Of a DNA stretch of 64,000 bases, positions 1-11,330 are shown one piece after another. Origin of the DNA: Dasypus novemcinctus (taxonomy: Eukaryota; Chordata; Mammalia; Cingulata; Dasypodidae); assembly GCF_030445035.2 (NCBI RefSeq), contig NC_080694.1, positions 72,493,147 through 72,557,146 of the forward strand. The letters run 5' to 3'. Below the pieces are notes generated by a model. It worked only from the letters and a program-made list of their open reading frames with translations, had not been told where the DNA came from and searched no databases. The number at the start of each line of letters is the position of its first letter. Positions within the stretch are counted from its first letter, which is position 1. The translations under genes were made by a program, and so were the position numbers.

Positions 1-3000
1 TTTACGTATTTAGAAAGACAAACCATCAGATAAGACCTGAAAATACATTTTGAAATGTAGGGCTACCCATTCAAGAATCTGCATTCACTGTTTCAGTCAC
101 AATTGACTCTGGAGAAAGGGATTATGCATATCTTTTAAGAGTACTGGACATCTGATTTGATTGACATTGATACTATAAGAGTCTAGGCATCATGGTTCAC
201 CTCTGAGAGGGGCACACAGAGGGCATGTAACAAAAAGAGTCATGGTTCATATCTGCTGTACGGTGGACCTTCTGGATACTGCAGGCACACCCAATAGTCA
301 TTTACCCAACTCCTCACGGCATAATTTGGAATGAACCATAATTGGCAATTAGACAAACCCTACACCGGGTTTTTCATTGCGTGAAATGAGTTATCACACT
401 GAGAGAGATCAAGTGGAAGCCTTTAGAAAGTCCCTCCTCAATCTGGTCAGGACATGCGATAATGACCGTAGACTATCCCTGAGCATTTTAATAAAAGAAG
501 AATAAGCAGTGACCCATGTATAAGATATTGAGACTCATAGTAAAGTGATCAGTTAATATACAGTATGTTGTTGCCATAAAAAGAGAAACATCAATGGAAT
601 AAAGTAGAATAAAGTAGAAAGTGGGGTACCAGGTTGAATATATATGCAGACATGCCCTACTTTAGAAATGGCATCACATATCTGTGAAGAATAGCCAGTT
701 GTCAGGCTACAGAGAGAAAAAGTAGTCCCAAAAATTGGTGGTTGTCTCAAAGCATAAGTAAGCTAATCTTTAAGAGGGCTAGAGAGGTAAATAAATCTAA
801 AATTCTAAAGCTAATAAACTGATGAGCTATTTAATCAGAGGGATTTGAAATGTTTATAGTCTCTTGTTTAAGACTTATGAAGAATTTCAAGTCAGATCAC
901 TCAGTCAAGAAAAGAAACCCTTCAGAGCCCAGGGTCATAAGGAAGCGGTTAGGTCAAGGCTCAAGAAGCCAGCCTGGCTAATACAATTTAAGACCACATC
1001 ATGATGATTGGAGGAGGAAAACTGCTTCTTAAAGAAAACTCTGAATGAAAAGAGCTTGAAGAAGGATATTCCTGATCCTGATTCATCGCCATAATAGATT
1101 TCTATTCAACAAAGGAAACAAGTTTAAATTGAGATGATGATACTTGAAAGGAATGGATGACCTGGCAGGGGTCTCTAAAACTACTATGTTTCAGTTACAG
1201 TCATAGTTCAACATTTGATCTCGAGAAACTGAGACATTTATTTAATCCTCCAAACCTCGGTTTTCAGAAGATAAAATAGGAATGGTATTAATGTTCCCTT
1301 CATTGAGGATCAGCACAATTATGAACATATTGACTGTTATTTAATTGTATCATATTGAAGTATGTAAAATAACAGAATTATTAGTGAAATGACTATATAC
1401 TCAATTCCCCTACAATGCAACAACAACATAGACTCAATAGGAAAAAATGGACAAGGACATGGTATTTTAACTGTTACTAGAAAGCTTGACTAGATATAAA
1501 AATCATAGACATATTCATTGTCTAAAAAACTGAGATTTTATCACTAAAGGACACAGCAAGAAGTAGACTACACCCAGTAGATAACAGCATTATTACACCA
1601 AACAGAGAAATATGAGCTTTTAGACCCCAAAATTAAAGGAAATTATCTAGTGTTATTACCAAAAGTGAATAGTCAGTTTTAGAAGGGGAAATAATGCAAT
1701 ATTTTTCTTTATTCTTTTCTTCGTTTCCCATAATATTAATGATTTAAACAATGAGAATATTAAAGGAATTCTGGACATTATGCATGAGTGTTTTGTAAAG
1801 TCACATCTCTAATAAAAAAAGATATTAAAAAACTAATAATAAAGGCAATCATATGTCTGTGTTTATCAATGGATTGTCACTGCTCCCAATTCCTTAACAC
1901 TTATGGCAAATTTTCTTTCCATTTTACGCAGAAGAGTCTTTTTCAAGGGAGTCCCCAATATGAGAATGTCAATTGACATCTCTTTCCTAGGGTTTCAAAA
2001 CAAATTCGACAAAGGAAATATGTAAAACAATTGATACTTGTGGTTTTGTTCATGGTACTGAAACCCAGGAAAACACATTAGAAGGGAAGAAAATAGGAAG
2101 AATGGGGAAAAGAAGAAAGAAATTCCCCAACGAGGCTGCTTCATCTAGTAGGTTTGGAGAGTATCCTATTTATTCTTAAAACATTCTTCCCAGCAACCAG
2201 GGGACACAGTCTCTCAGGATGTTAATGTGTAGAGATCTTGGGTTCATAAAAAAGGAGACAGAGGTCTGGAAAGGAGAGAGAAGTTTTGAAAATGAAGAAA
2301 TTATGCTGCAATCCAACCTGAATTAAGACGTGAAAAATATTTTCCTATCTATGGTCGCTGATAGTGTAAACCTGAAAACCTTTCTTGCCAGGAAGTCTGA
2401 ATGGTCAACTAGGTAAGAATGAAATTGAACACAGGCTAGGAAGGTGCCTGTATAAACTATCTGTAGTGCATTATCTGTCTTTCTGGTAGTACTAAACTTA
2501 AGTGCCCAGGATTTAAAACCGACTTCCTAAATTAGAGTGGACTTCACCTTGAGGTTTTAGTTTATAGAGGCACCTTCCTTCTCATGTATAATTTTAAAAT
2601 ATCTCATTCTCAATTATATGCCTGGTTCTCTAGACATTCTAGAAAACAGGTTAAATAATTCAGTAGAGCAAAGTCTCATTCATAATTTTGTTTAAAACTT
2701 AGGAAGAATTTATTTTCAATGGATTTTTGATACAATTATGTTTTATGAAACAGAGAATCAAAAACTATATGTGGTTTATCATCTCTATTTTAAACAAGCA
2801 CAGTTAAAGTCTTTAAATACACAAAATATATATGACTATGAAAAGTCTTTTCTAAGAGTTTGGAAATCAAAATATATCTAAGTGTTTTAAAGATTAGATA
2901 ATTTCTACAAATTTCTTGCACTTATAAACCCTAGAATCCTGTGGGTTCCCAAAAAGGAGAGCTTCCAAGATTATGCACATTTTTACTCTAGTAACTTCAA

Positions 3001-3439
3001 ATCATTTTCTTTTCCCCTCCATGATTTCTCATACCTTGAATGATTCCCTCTTTACAGAAAGTTGCCTAATATCTGCATCTCTATTCTGAATTTCCTACAG
3101 TTTTTCTTCTAACAGTACCTCACACTGCTCTAAGTTTCTCACATATCATTGCTTCTTTCCCCAAAAGAGATTCTACATCAGGAAATAAAAAGGAGAAAGA
3201 AGAAGCTACCTCAAAAAGTATATCTGCTTTGTGAGTGTACCTACAGGAGTAATGTCAGGCACTTCGCAATTAAAAGGGTAAAGAAGACTCAAAATTTTTT
3301 CTACCCTCCTGTAAACATGTCAAAATTTACTCAAATATTAAACCTTATTATAATTAATTTATTTCTTTTCTTCAATAATTTCAACATCCCTGAAAAAAAC
3401 ACTATCATTTCAAACATGTAAGTGAAATAAAAATTAATG

Positions 3440-3790
3440 AATTACTTTTGTTAGAAAGTTTATTTGATGCAAAAGGGAGCATAAAATTCTGCACATTGGG
3501 ATTGTCCTGAATGACCTAGCAATGACAGGTACAGGCCATTATATATCTTGTCATAACTTGCAAAATTACACGGTAGTATGAACAATAAGTAAACTATAAT
3601 CCACACTTAGTGGAAATGCTCCCATATGTGTTCATCAATTGTAACTTATGAACCAAACTAAAGAAAGATGTTAACATGGGTAAATGTGGAAGGGGAAGGG
3701 AGTAGAGCATATGGGAATCCCTTCAATTTTTCATGTAACATTAAAGTAATCTAAGTATCTTTTTAAAAATTTGGAAAGAATATTAAAAAG
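3440..3790 (+). mobile_element. Old L1 3'-end remnant in unit A
   Basis: This block runs from 'agtttatttgatg' to an A-rich tail and matches 54,400-54,770 in unit B and the window's last 180 bases in unit C. Its text (cannot-miss segments such as ttcatcaattgtaactta and tatgggaatccc, then 'gtaatctaagtatcttttt' and poly-A-like sequence) resembles the 3' untranslated end of L1MA/L1MB-age elements. Because it sits at the same place in every unit, it predates the duplication. Another shred of the same kind lies at 13,020-13,125. Confidence 0.55.
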
Positions 3791-4870
3791 GAGGGAGGGC
3801 ATAGAGAGAAAACACACTTTTCAATTAAATAGATCTGAAAACTTACCAGTATTCAGAGGGATTGATCTGGAGTCCACAATAATGGAAGTACAGGTGAAGA
3901 AGGTGCACTTCACTGGAAGTAGATTATATCTTAATACATGAAGAGTAAGTCTATACCCATCAAACTACAAACAGAACCCAAGGAAACAGGTATAAAAAAA
4001 GATAAGCTTTCACGGGTGTCAAAGTCTTAGATACCTCAAGGAGAGGTCATTGTTGTGTGAGCTAAAAGGGGAACTCTTAAGTCCATTGAGAAAGGATCTT
4101 CTTACCTAGGGATGCAGGTATCTAAGAAATGGAAAAGAGTTCCAAGGAAACCAGAGAAGAGCAGTAAAATATCAGATGTCATCAAGAAGTAATTTGGGTG
4201 TCCAGTTTGGGGTGATCCTAAGTCTCAGATTATAGGAAGACTAAAAGTACCAACAGATAAGGGAGAGAAAAAAATTCCATATACATCTCAGGCTAGTATC
4301 TGAATAACGTGGGCTCAATTCAGACCCTAGATAAGACTTCATGATAATTCCAGGGATGAGTCTGTAAAGGATCAGAAAGAGATCACCTCAGAGTCTACTT
4401 ACATTGTAAGATGAAGAAAGGTCATTATGATTATCTTAAATCACTTTTTGTTAGTTACAGAGGACATGACTCTGATTACTTCATCCCTGTCCATTTCCAT
4501 AAGCTAAAATCCTTCAGGTGGTGTCTACTTGGTTTGGAAATATTATAATAGAGTACATTAAAAATCACCCTGTTAGAAGTGACTTAGGAAGAGGAACGTT
4601 GAATAAGTATATAGATGTTCAGAGCCAGAAATGATAGAAGACTTATGATATGGAACTTTGATAGAAGGGAAATATTAATGAATAGTCTAACAAAGGAAAA
4701 AATATATGTGTAATACTCAATATGCAGGCATAATATGTAAAAGCCTAATGGCCCATGATAGGTAAATCATCTCATTTTAAAAGAACCATACTCTCCCACG
4801 AAGCATTTTTGTCTTGGGGAAAAGATCCTGGGCTGGGAGGACTTGACCCCCCGTATTAGAGTTTCACAGA

Positions 4871-4893
4871 TGTTTTCTTGTCTTTTCTCCCAG
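4871..4893 (+). promoter_or_regulatory. Retained splice acceptor before OR12D copy A
   Basis: A pyrimidine-rich stretch ends in CAG two bases before the OR start codon at 4,896. OR coding exons normally follow a non-coding 5' exon, so this is the expected 3' splice site. The same tract is kept at about 56,190-56,211 in copy B. No upstream exon could be identified. Confidence 0.5.
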
Positions 4894-4895
4894 TG

Positions 4896-5814
4896 ATGCT
4901 GAATCAAACCTCAGTCACTGAATTTTTCCTCCTGGGACTGACAGACATCCAAGAGCTGCAGCCTCTGCTCTTTGTGGTTTTCTGCACCATCTACATCAGC
5001 AGTGTGGCTGGGAATGGGGCAATTCTGATGATTGTCATCTCTGACCCAAGACTCCATTCTCCTCTGTACTACTTACTGGGAAATCTCTCGTGCCTAGATA
5101 TCTGCTACTCCATGGTGACACTGCCAAAGGTGCTGGAGAACTTAGTATCTTCAAACAAAGCAATATTTTCTTGGGATGCATCAGCCAGCTGCATTTCTTT
5201 GACTTTCTGGGCAGCACACAGGCCTTGCTGTTGGACATGATGGCCTTGGATTGATTTGTGGCAATCTGTAAACCACTTCATTACACCAGCATCATGAATC
5301 ATTAGCTCTACATCCAGATGGCCAGCACAGTTTGGGTCATCGGTTTCTTCCATGTCCTGCTGCACTCTATAATGACCTCTGGCTTGAACTTCTGTGGTTC
5401 CAACCATATCGATCATTTCTTCTGTGATGTTAAGGCATTGCTGGAACTGGCCTGTGGGAACATTGACCTCAATCAATGGTTGATTAATGTTGTCACAGGG
5501 AACATTGCCATGGGCCCCTTCTTTCTGACAGTTCTTTCCTATTTCTACATTCTCACCCCTCTTCATCAAGACACATTCTTGCAGAATGCTTCAGAAAGCA
5601 CTCTCCACCTGTGCCTCCCACTTCATGGTTATTTTTCTTTTCTGTGTACCTACACTCGTCCTGCTTCAGGCAACTCCATGGACCAGGATGCAGTCATTGC
5701 CGTCATGTACAGTGTGGTGACTTCTGTACTAAATCCACTGATCTATACCTTGAGGAACAGGAGGTGAAGAGGGCCTTGGGTAGGGCAATCAGAAGAAAAC
5801 TCTCACATGAGTGA
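4896..5814 (+). pseudogene. Olfactory receptor pseudogene, OR12D-like (copy A)
   Basis: This is a class II olfactory receptor, a seven-transmembrane G-protein-coupled odorant receptor of sensory neurons. The ATG at 4,896 begins MLNQTSVTEFFLLGLT. It is followed by GNGAILMIV (TM1), the LHSPLYYLLGNLS stretch (TM2), LNFCGSNHIDHFFCD (extracellular loop 2) and NPLIYTLRN (TM7). These match OR12D2/OR12D3 better than any other subfamily I know. The gene is dead: the frame is lost near 5,165-5,172, TGA replaces the Arg codon of the DRY motif region at 5,252-5,254, and TAG lies at 5,303-5,305. Further shifts occur near 5,560 and 5,650, and a one-base loss near 5,760 precedes the C-terminus. The total length, about 306 codons, is normal for the family. 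The subfamily call is from memory of human sequences. Confidence 0.85.
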
Positions 5815-6490
5815 ACATCGGGAACTCTTCTGAGGCATAAATAAGCAGATGTGAATGTATATAGCTTCTCAAATATGTATAGAAGAAAGAATTGAATACA
5901 TGAAAGGCATGTGGCAAGTACTAGTCTCCATGTATTAAACAATGCATTCCCCTTATTATAAGAATCATGAGCAGATTAGACACTGGCTGTGGAAGCCTAA
6001 TGATGAGTTGGTTTAGGGATATGATTTGATAAAATTGAAATTTTATAAATTTTAATATATTTTTTGTGAAATCAGATGTAGAAATACGCCTGTATTAGTC
6101 GTGTGCGTAGTACTTAGACCTGTTTATCTCGTGATCCCTCTTAGTTAATAATTTTAATGTAAGCAATAAAATTACTACTATAATTATTATTGCTATTCTT
6201 ATGATGATGCTTAATTTGGAATATTCAAATAATTTACGACCACCGTTACTCAATTGAAAAAGAAAATGCTAACTCACACATGAGTTAAGGGAATTTTTAA
6301 AGGGGTATATCATGATTGCTTGTTCTTCAAGCAGGGAGGTAAATAAATAATTAAAGCCAATGACATTGTAATACCTAATAAACAGAAATAAATAAGCACT
6401 GGTTCCCCTAGAGTGTTCTGGAGCCTCTATATTCAGAGACCTTTTAGAAGTCAGCTGCCATGTTGTGAAGAAGTCTTGTGACATAACTAT

Positions 6491-6505
6491 AAAAGTGTAG
6501 GCTAG
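6491..6505. repeat. Target site duplication, left copy (L1 pair)
   Basis: The 15 bases aaaagtgtaggctag are repeated exactly at 10,884-10,898. They bracket the whole 6,506-10,883 insertion, and the interrupted flanks rejoin into duplication-unit sequence. This is the expected mark of L1 endonuclease-primed insertion. Confidence 0.9.
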
Positions 6506-6927
6506 AGGAATAGAGTATGGATTAAGTGGACTTACTGATATTCTACTATAGAACTATTGTGATTAGTAATGGAGGAAAATGTAGCATTGATGTGGGGAGG
6601 GTGGCCATGGTAGCTGCTGAGGGTAGGGAGAGGGAAGAAGAGATGTGATGTGGGGGCTTTTTGGGACTTGGAGTTGTTCTGGGTGGTACTGCAGGGACAG
6701 TTGCTGGACATTTTCTTTCCTGCCATGGCCTGCTGGGTGGAATGGGGGAGAGTGTAACTATAGTGTTGACCACTGACCATGTGGTGCAGCAGTGCTCAGA
6801 GATGTGTTCACCAAGTGCAATGAATGTCCCATGATGATGGAAGAGGTTGTTGGTATGGGAGGAGTGGGGTGAGTGGGGTGAGGGGCATGAGGTCCCCATA
6901 TGTTTTAATATAACATTTATAAAAAAT
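6506..6927 (+). mobile_element. 5'-truncated L1 3'UTR fragment
   Basis: This stretch matches the L1 3'UTR further along the same insertion: compare 'gtagctgctgagggtagggagaggg' here with the matching part at 10,490-10,560. It reads into the usual L1 end with a short A-rich tail at 6,905-6,927. It lies directly in front of a second L1 in the same orientation, inside a single pair of target duplications. Either the second L1 inserted into the tail of the first, or one reverse transcription event jumped template. Confidence 0.75.
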
Positions 6928-8298
6928 ATCCTACCAAAACTGATCTACACATTCAATGCAATCCCAATAAAAATCAACACAGCCTTCTTTAAGGAACTAG
7001 AAAAACTAACTATGAAATTTATTTGGAATAAAAAGAGGCCCCGAATAGCCAAAGACATATTGAAAAAGAAAAACGAAATAGGAGGAATCACACTTCCTGA
7101 CTTCAAAACATACTACAAAGCTACAGTAGTGAAAACAGCATGGTACTGGCATAAGGAGAGACACACAGACCAATGGAATCGAATTGAAAGTTCAGATATA
7201 GAACCTCATGTATATAGCCATATAATATTCGATAAAGCCACCAAACCCTCTCAACTGGGAGAGAATGGCCTATTCAACAAATGGTGCCTGGAGAACTGGA
7301 TAGCCATATGTAGAAGAATGAAAGAGGATTACCATCTCACACCTTATACAAAGATCAACTCTAGATGGATCAAAGACCTAAATATAAGAGCCAAGACCAT
7401 AAAGACCTTAGAAAGCAGTGTAGGGAAACATCTACAGGACCTTGTAATAGGAAATGGCTTCATGAATATCACACCAAAAGCACGAGCAGCAAAAGAACAA
7501 ATAGATAAATGGGACTACCTCAAAATTAAAGCCTTCTGCACCTCAAAGGAGTTTGTCAAGAAAGTAAAAAGGGAACCCACACAATGGGAGAAAATATTTG
7601 GCAACCATATATCTGATAAGAGACTTATAACTTGCATATATAAAGAACTCATATATCTCAAAAACAAAAAGATAAACAACCCATTTAAAAAATGGGAAAA
7701 AGACTTAAACAGACACTTCTCCAAAGAAGAAATACAAATGGCAAAAATGAACATGAAAAAATGCTCCAAATCCCTAGCTATCAGGGAAATGCAAATCAAA
7801 ACTACAATGAGATACCATCTTACTCCCATAAGATTGGCAGCCATGAAAAAAACAGTAGAATACAAATGCTGGAGAGGATGTGAAGAAAGGGGAACACTCA
7901 TCCACTGCTGGTGGGAATGCAGAAGGATCCAACCATTCTGGAGGACAGTTTGGCAGTTTCTCAAAAAATTATCCATAGATTTGCCATATGACCCAGCAAT
8001 ACCACTGCTGGGTATATACCCATCAGATCTGAAAACAAGGACACAAACCGATATATGTACACCAATGTTCATAGCAGCATTGTTCACCATCGCCAAAAGT
8101 TGGAATCAATCCAAAAGTCCATCAACAGATGAGTGGATCAATAAAATGTGGTATATACACACAATGGAATACTACTCAGCTGTAAGAACCAATACACTAC
8201 AATCGCACGTGATAACATGGATGAACCTTGAGAATCTTATGTTAAGTGAAGCAACCCAGGCATTGAAGGACAAATACTATATGACCTCAATGATATGA
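6928..8298 (+). pseudogene. L1 ORF2p C-terminal fragment (open, about 456 codons)
   Basis: ORF2p supplies endonuclease and reverse transcriptase for L1 retrotransposition in the cytoplasm and nucleus. Only the part after the polymerase core is here: it begins near [16 protein letters not shown], contains [20 protein letters not shown], and ends in MEYYSAV and [13 protein letters not shown]. The cysteine-rich C-terminal motif is kept (CWRGC then HCWWEC, about residues 347-363 of the open frame). The open frame starts a little upstream at 6,847, but those first residues come from the preceding 3'UTR fragment. There are no stops or frameshifts before 8,298. The endonuclease and most of the reverse transcriptase are missing because of 5' truncation, so it cannot act alone. 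Confidence 0.9.
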
Positions 8299-10800
8299 AA
8301 TAAGTTAACTGCCTCAGAGAGCTAGAGTCTGGAAAAGTGGCTTACTGGAAATCGGGGGGTGGAGGAAGGATGTGAGTTAATGTCTGTAGGGGTGGAATCT
8401 GTGATGAGCTGGGGGTAAGTATGAGCACAAAGAAGGGACAAAATGGGGGCAAGGGGTTACCTTCGGGTGGGGTTTTCTGGGTTTGAGGGGGGCTGGGGAT
8501 GGGAAGAGGGGTAATATGGTCCAAGAAATAGGTGGGAGGGAGGGGCAATATACAAACATGGGAGAGTGCCAGAAGTTCGTTGAGAACTAAATGTTGAGTA
8601 AAACGTATCAAAGTATAAATAGGAGGGTCACCTGGTTAGGACGCTCAGGGGGTATGGTCTGATGCGGGACGGACTCCAGAGGGAATAGCTGAAGGCTCAT
8701 TTTGCCAAGGTGGGTTCTACCATTGGGTGGGGTGGACCCATATCCTGGGGAAGACTAATGCCGTCGAATAGAGAGAACTGTATCTCTCGTGAGAAAGGAC
8801 GGCTCCCAGGGCATTAGATTGGCAGGCGTTGTGGGCCCTAAGGGGAGGGGAAAATGGACGTGCAATGGATAGAACAAAGGTAAATAAGGGGGCAAAAGAG
8901 GAGTTATGTGAGAGTACACGAGGATGAATATAAAACAGCTAATATTACACCAAAAACATATAGGGGACGACAGACTAATAATGAAAACCATAAGACAAAA
9001 CATAGGATAACTAAAAAATTTAGAAAACTGTACAACCTAAAGTATGGACCACATAGTAAGCACAAATGTTACCTTGTTTGAAAACTATAGTTTCAGAATC
9101 TGTACATCAGTTTCAGGAAATATGATATGAATAAGTTAAAAGATTATTGCTGTGGAAGGGAAAAGGTTTTATGGTGGATCTGGGGAAATACTGTATATTA
9201 TATATATGAATTTTGGTGATCTAAGACTCTTCTGAAGCTGACATTATGTTGGGATTCACTTTACGGGAAGTTTTGGATCACAGAGTGGTTCAACAATGGC
9301 AGCGGAGGAATACTGATATGGGATGTTATTGACAGGATATATATGGTTGACAGGGAGCTATACAGGGATTATGCCCAGGGTATATGGTAATGTCTATATA
9401 TACTCATAGTGGAAACAATTAAAAACAACAGCTGGGGGGGTACTGGGCTCCTGGCCGGGGGGTCACTGCTGTGGGCCCTGGGAGAGCAGCGGCAATCCTC
9501 CAGGTGCAAGAACTAGGAAGGAAGGAGGGCCCAACAGTGGGCTCTTGATACTAATGGCTACACTTTTGAGCCTATGCACCTGCAATAAGAACAAGGCCTA
9601 GAGTAGCATTGTGCCTGGGGGTTTCCTCCTGACAGCCTTCATGTTACTCAAATGTGGCCACTCTCACAGCCAAACTCAGCGTGTAGATGTGATGCATTCC
9701 CCCCAGCGTGGGACACGACACCCGGGGATGAGCCTCCCTGGCACCGAGGGATCACTACCACATACCAGCTGAAGAACCAACTAGAAAATGACCTTGAATT
9801 AAAGATTCAATGCGGAACAGCAGAATATACCTGTCTACATATAATAACATGACTTCGGGAAGTGGTTTGACCTACTGTAAGGGGGAAATGGAAAGGAGAA
9901 ATGAGATTATAAGGCTGTGAGTCTCTAAAAAAGAGTCTGGAGGATGTCAGAAGGAATACCCCTATGTACAACTGAACAGAGTCTAAGAGACAGATAAGGT
10001 AGATACAACCCCAGGTATTGGTTCTTTTGAGGGATAAAGAGACCCACGGGTTCTATGGTCATGGCAGAAGGGGTTCACTGCCATGACAGATGGCCCTTCT
10101 TTGGAGCTGGTGTTTCTGCGTGATGGAAATGGACTCAGAGGGGATCTCTTTTCACAAGACTTGCATGCTACTTTATTGGAATTGTAGTTGGTGCTGAGTT
10201 TAAGATATATGTAGGGGATTTGAATCTCTGGACTGATAATATGACACCCAGGCCCAGAGCCTCAACAGACTTCAGCTCCTACACTTTGACTTATTGGACT
10301 TACTCCACTCAGCTAACATGGAGTTGAAGAAGGTCAACCACCACAACATGGAGCCTAGAGTGTCTACAACTAGAAGCGGGAAGAGTGCATCCAGTACCCA
10401 TGTGGAATCTAAGCCCTCACTTGACATAGGTGTGCAATGGACACAACCAATCCAATGTCCACAGAGGAAATGTGAAATGGGTGTGGGAACGGTAGCCATG
10501 GGGGCTGCTGCGTGTGGGGAACGGGAGGAAGAGATGAGATGTGGAGGCGTTTTCGGGACATGGAGTTGTCCTGGATAGTGCTTCACGGACAATTACGGGA
10601 CACTGTAGATCCCCCCAGGGCCCACTGGATGGAACGTGAGAGAGTCTGGGCTATGATGTGGACCATTGACTATGGGGTGCAGTGATGCTCAGAGTAGAAC
10701 TTACCAGGTGCAATGGATGTATCACAATGATGGGAGAGAGTGTTGCTGTGGGGGGAGTGGGGGGCGGGGGCGGTGGGGTTGAATGGGACCTCATATATTT
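8299..10800 (+). other. L1 3' untranslated region with G-rich tract
   Basis: This is non-coding, purine-rich sequence between the ORF2 stop and the A-tail. A run of five or more guanine blocks at 10,749-10,778 could form a G-quadruplex. Short ORFs here are not conserved. The segment 9,420-9,860 and the block 10,300-10,580 recur in the antisense L1 copies elsewhere in the window, which defines the extent of the UTR. Confidence 0.75.
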
Positions 10801-10883
10801 TTTTTAATGTAATTAAAAAATAATAATAATAAATAAATATTTAAAAATAAATAAATAAAGACAAAAAACTTAATGAAGACAAA

Positions 10884-10898
10884 AAAAGTGTAGGCTAG
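10884..10898. repeat. Target site duplication, right copy (L1 pair)
   Basis: Exact repeat of the 15 bases at 6,491-6,505, immediately after the A-rich tail. Confidence 0.9.
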
Positions 10899-11330
10899 GG
10901 TTACTTTTTATCTCATTTTTGTATTATTTACTCCTTAGCCATTGGCCCTGGTAAGTTATGACTTTCAAATCCCTTTCTATTTTTTTTTTTTTTTGCTTGT
11001 TTGTTTCCCTATGGCTACCTTTGTTTGTTTGTTTTACTGATTCTTAGGTAATATGATATAATACAGGAGAAATATGAGGAAATTTGTTCTATTTTCTTTA
11101 TGTTACACTAAATTAATAGTAACTGAAAGAAATGAAATGAAGTCACAGTTCTGAGGTATTTGGGGCTAAGAGAAGTACCATGTCACTCACTTCTCAGAAT
11201 GTATTAGTGGCTGCCAGCCCTACAAGAATGCTGAGCTGCCAGTATTTACGTCTATTCAGAGAGAAAAAACGACAAGATCATGAAAAGACATTGAGCTAGT
11301 GAGCTAACTACTCAAAGTCCTGCATTCACT

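Larger units (their letters stand above)
1..5990. repeat. Segmental duplication unit A (OR12D unit, left end cut by window)
   Basis: The sequence from base 1 recurs near 51,117 (unit B) and 58,163 (unit C). All three share the run that reads aaaatacattttgaaatgta, and long colinear similarity continues from there. The unit consists of roughly 5 kb of upstream non-coding DNA, an OR12D-like gene and a short 3' flank. Units B and C differ from A by small indels and by private SINE and L1 insertions. Bases 1-3,430 hold no recognisable gene: the ORFs there are short and not conserved between the units. Exact boundaries need a self-alignment. Confidence 0.85.
6928..10883 (+). mobile_element. Young 5'-truncated L1 (ORF2 3' part plus long 3'UTR)
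   Basis: The element carries about 1.37 kb of ORF2, a 3'UTR of about 2.5 kb and an A-rich tail at 10,800-10,883. The open ORF2 remnant, the clean 15-bp target duplication and its absence from units B and C at the corresponding site (50,780-50,800; 57,830-57,850) all point to a fairly recent insertion. The 3'UTR sequence recurs antisense at 11,350-12,955, 18,640-20,253 and 62,090-63,820, so this is an active L1 lineage of this genome. Confidence 0.85.
6030..11330. repeat. Partial duplication unit A' (start of a further OR12D unit, interrupted by L1)
   Basis: 6,030-6,505 and 10,899-11,330 together match the beginning of unit B (50,286-51,190) and of unit C (57,376-58,250). Shared features include 'attaaagccaatgacattgtaat', the 'ttatgactttcaaa' segment and 'gcattcac' at the end. 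The L1 pair at 6,506-10,883 separates the two halves. After 11,330 an antisense L1 3'UTR begins and the unit does not resume, so its OR gene has been lost. Confidence 0.7.

Noticed and set aside
5105-5569. 154-codon minus-strand open frame over OR12D copy A (and a similar one at 56,406-56,966)
   Set aside because: Antisense shadow of the receptor; seen in both copies only because the copies are related.
7515-8096. 193-codon minus-strand open frame
   Set aside because: Lies entirely antisense to the intact L1 ORF2 fragment; a shadow of its codon composition.
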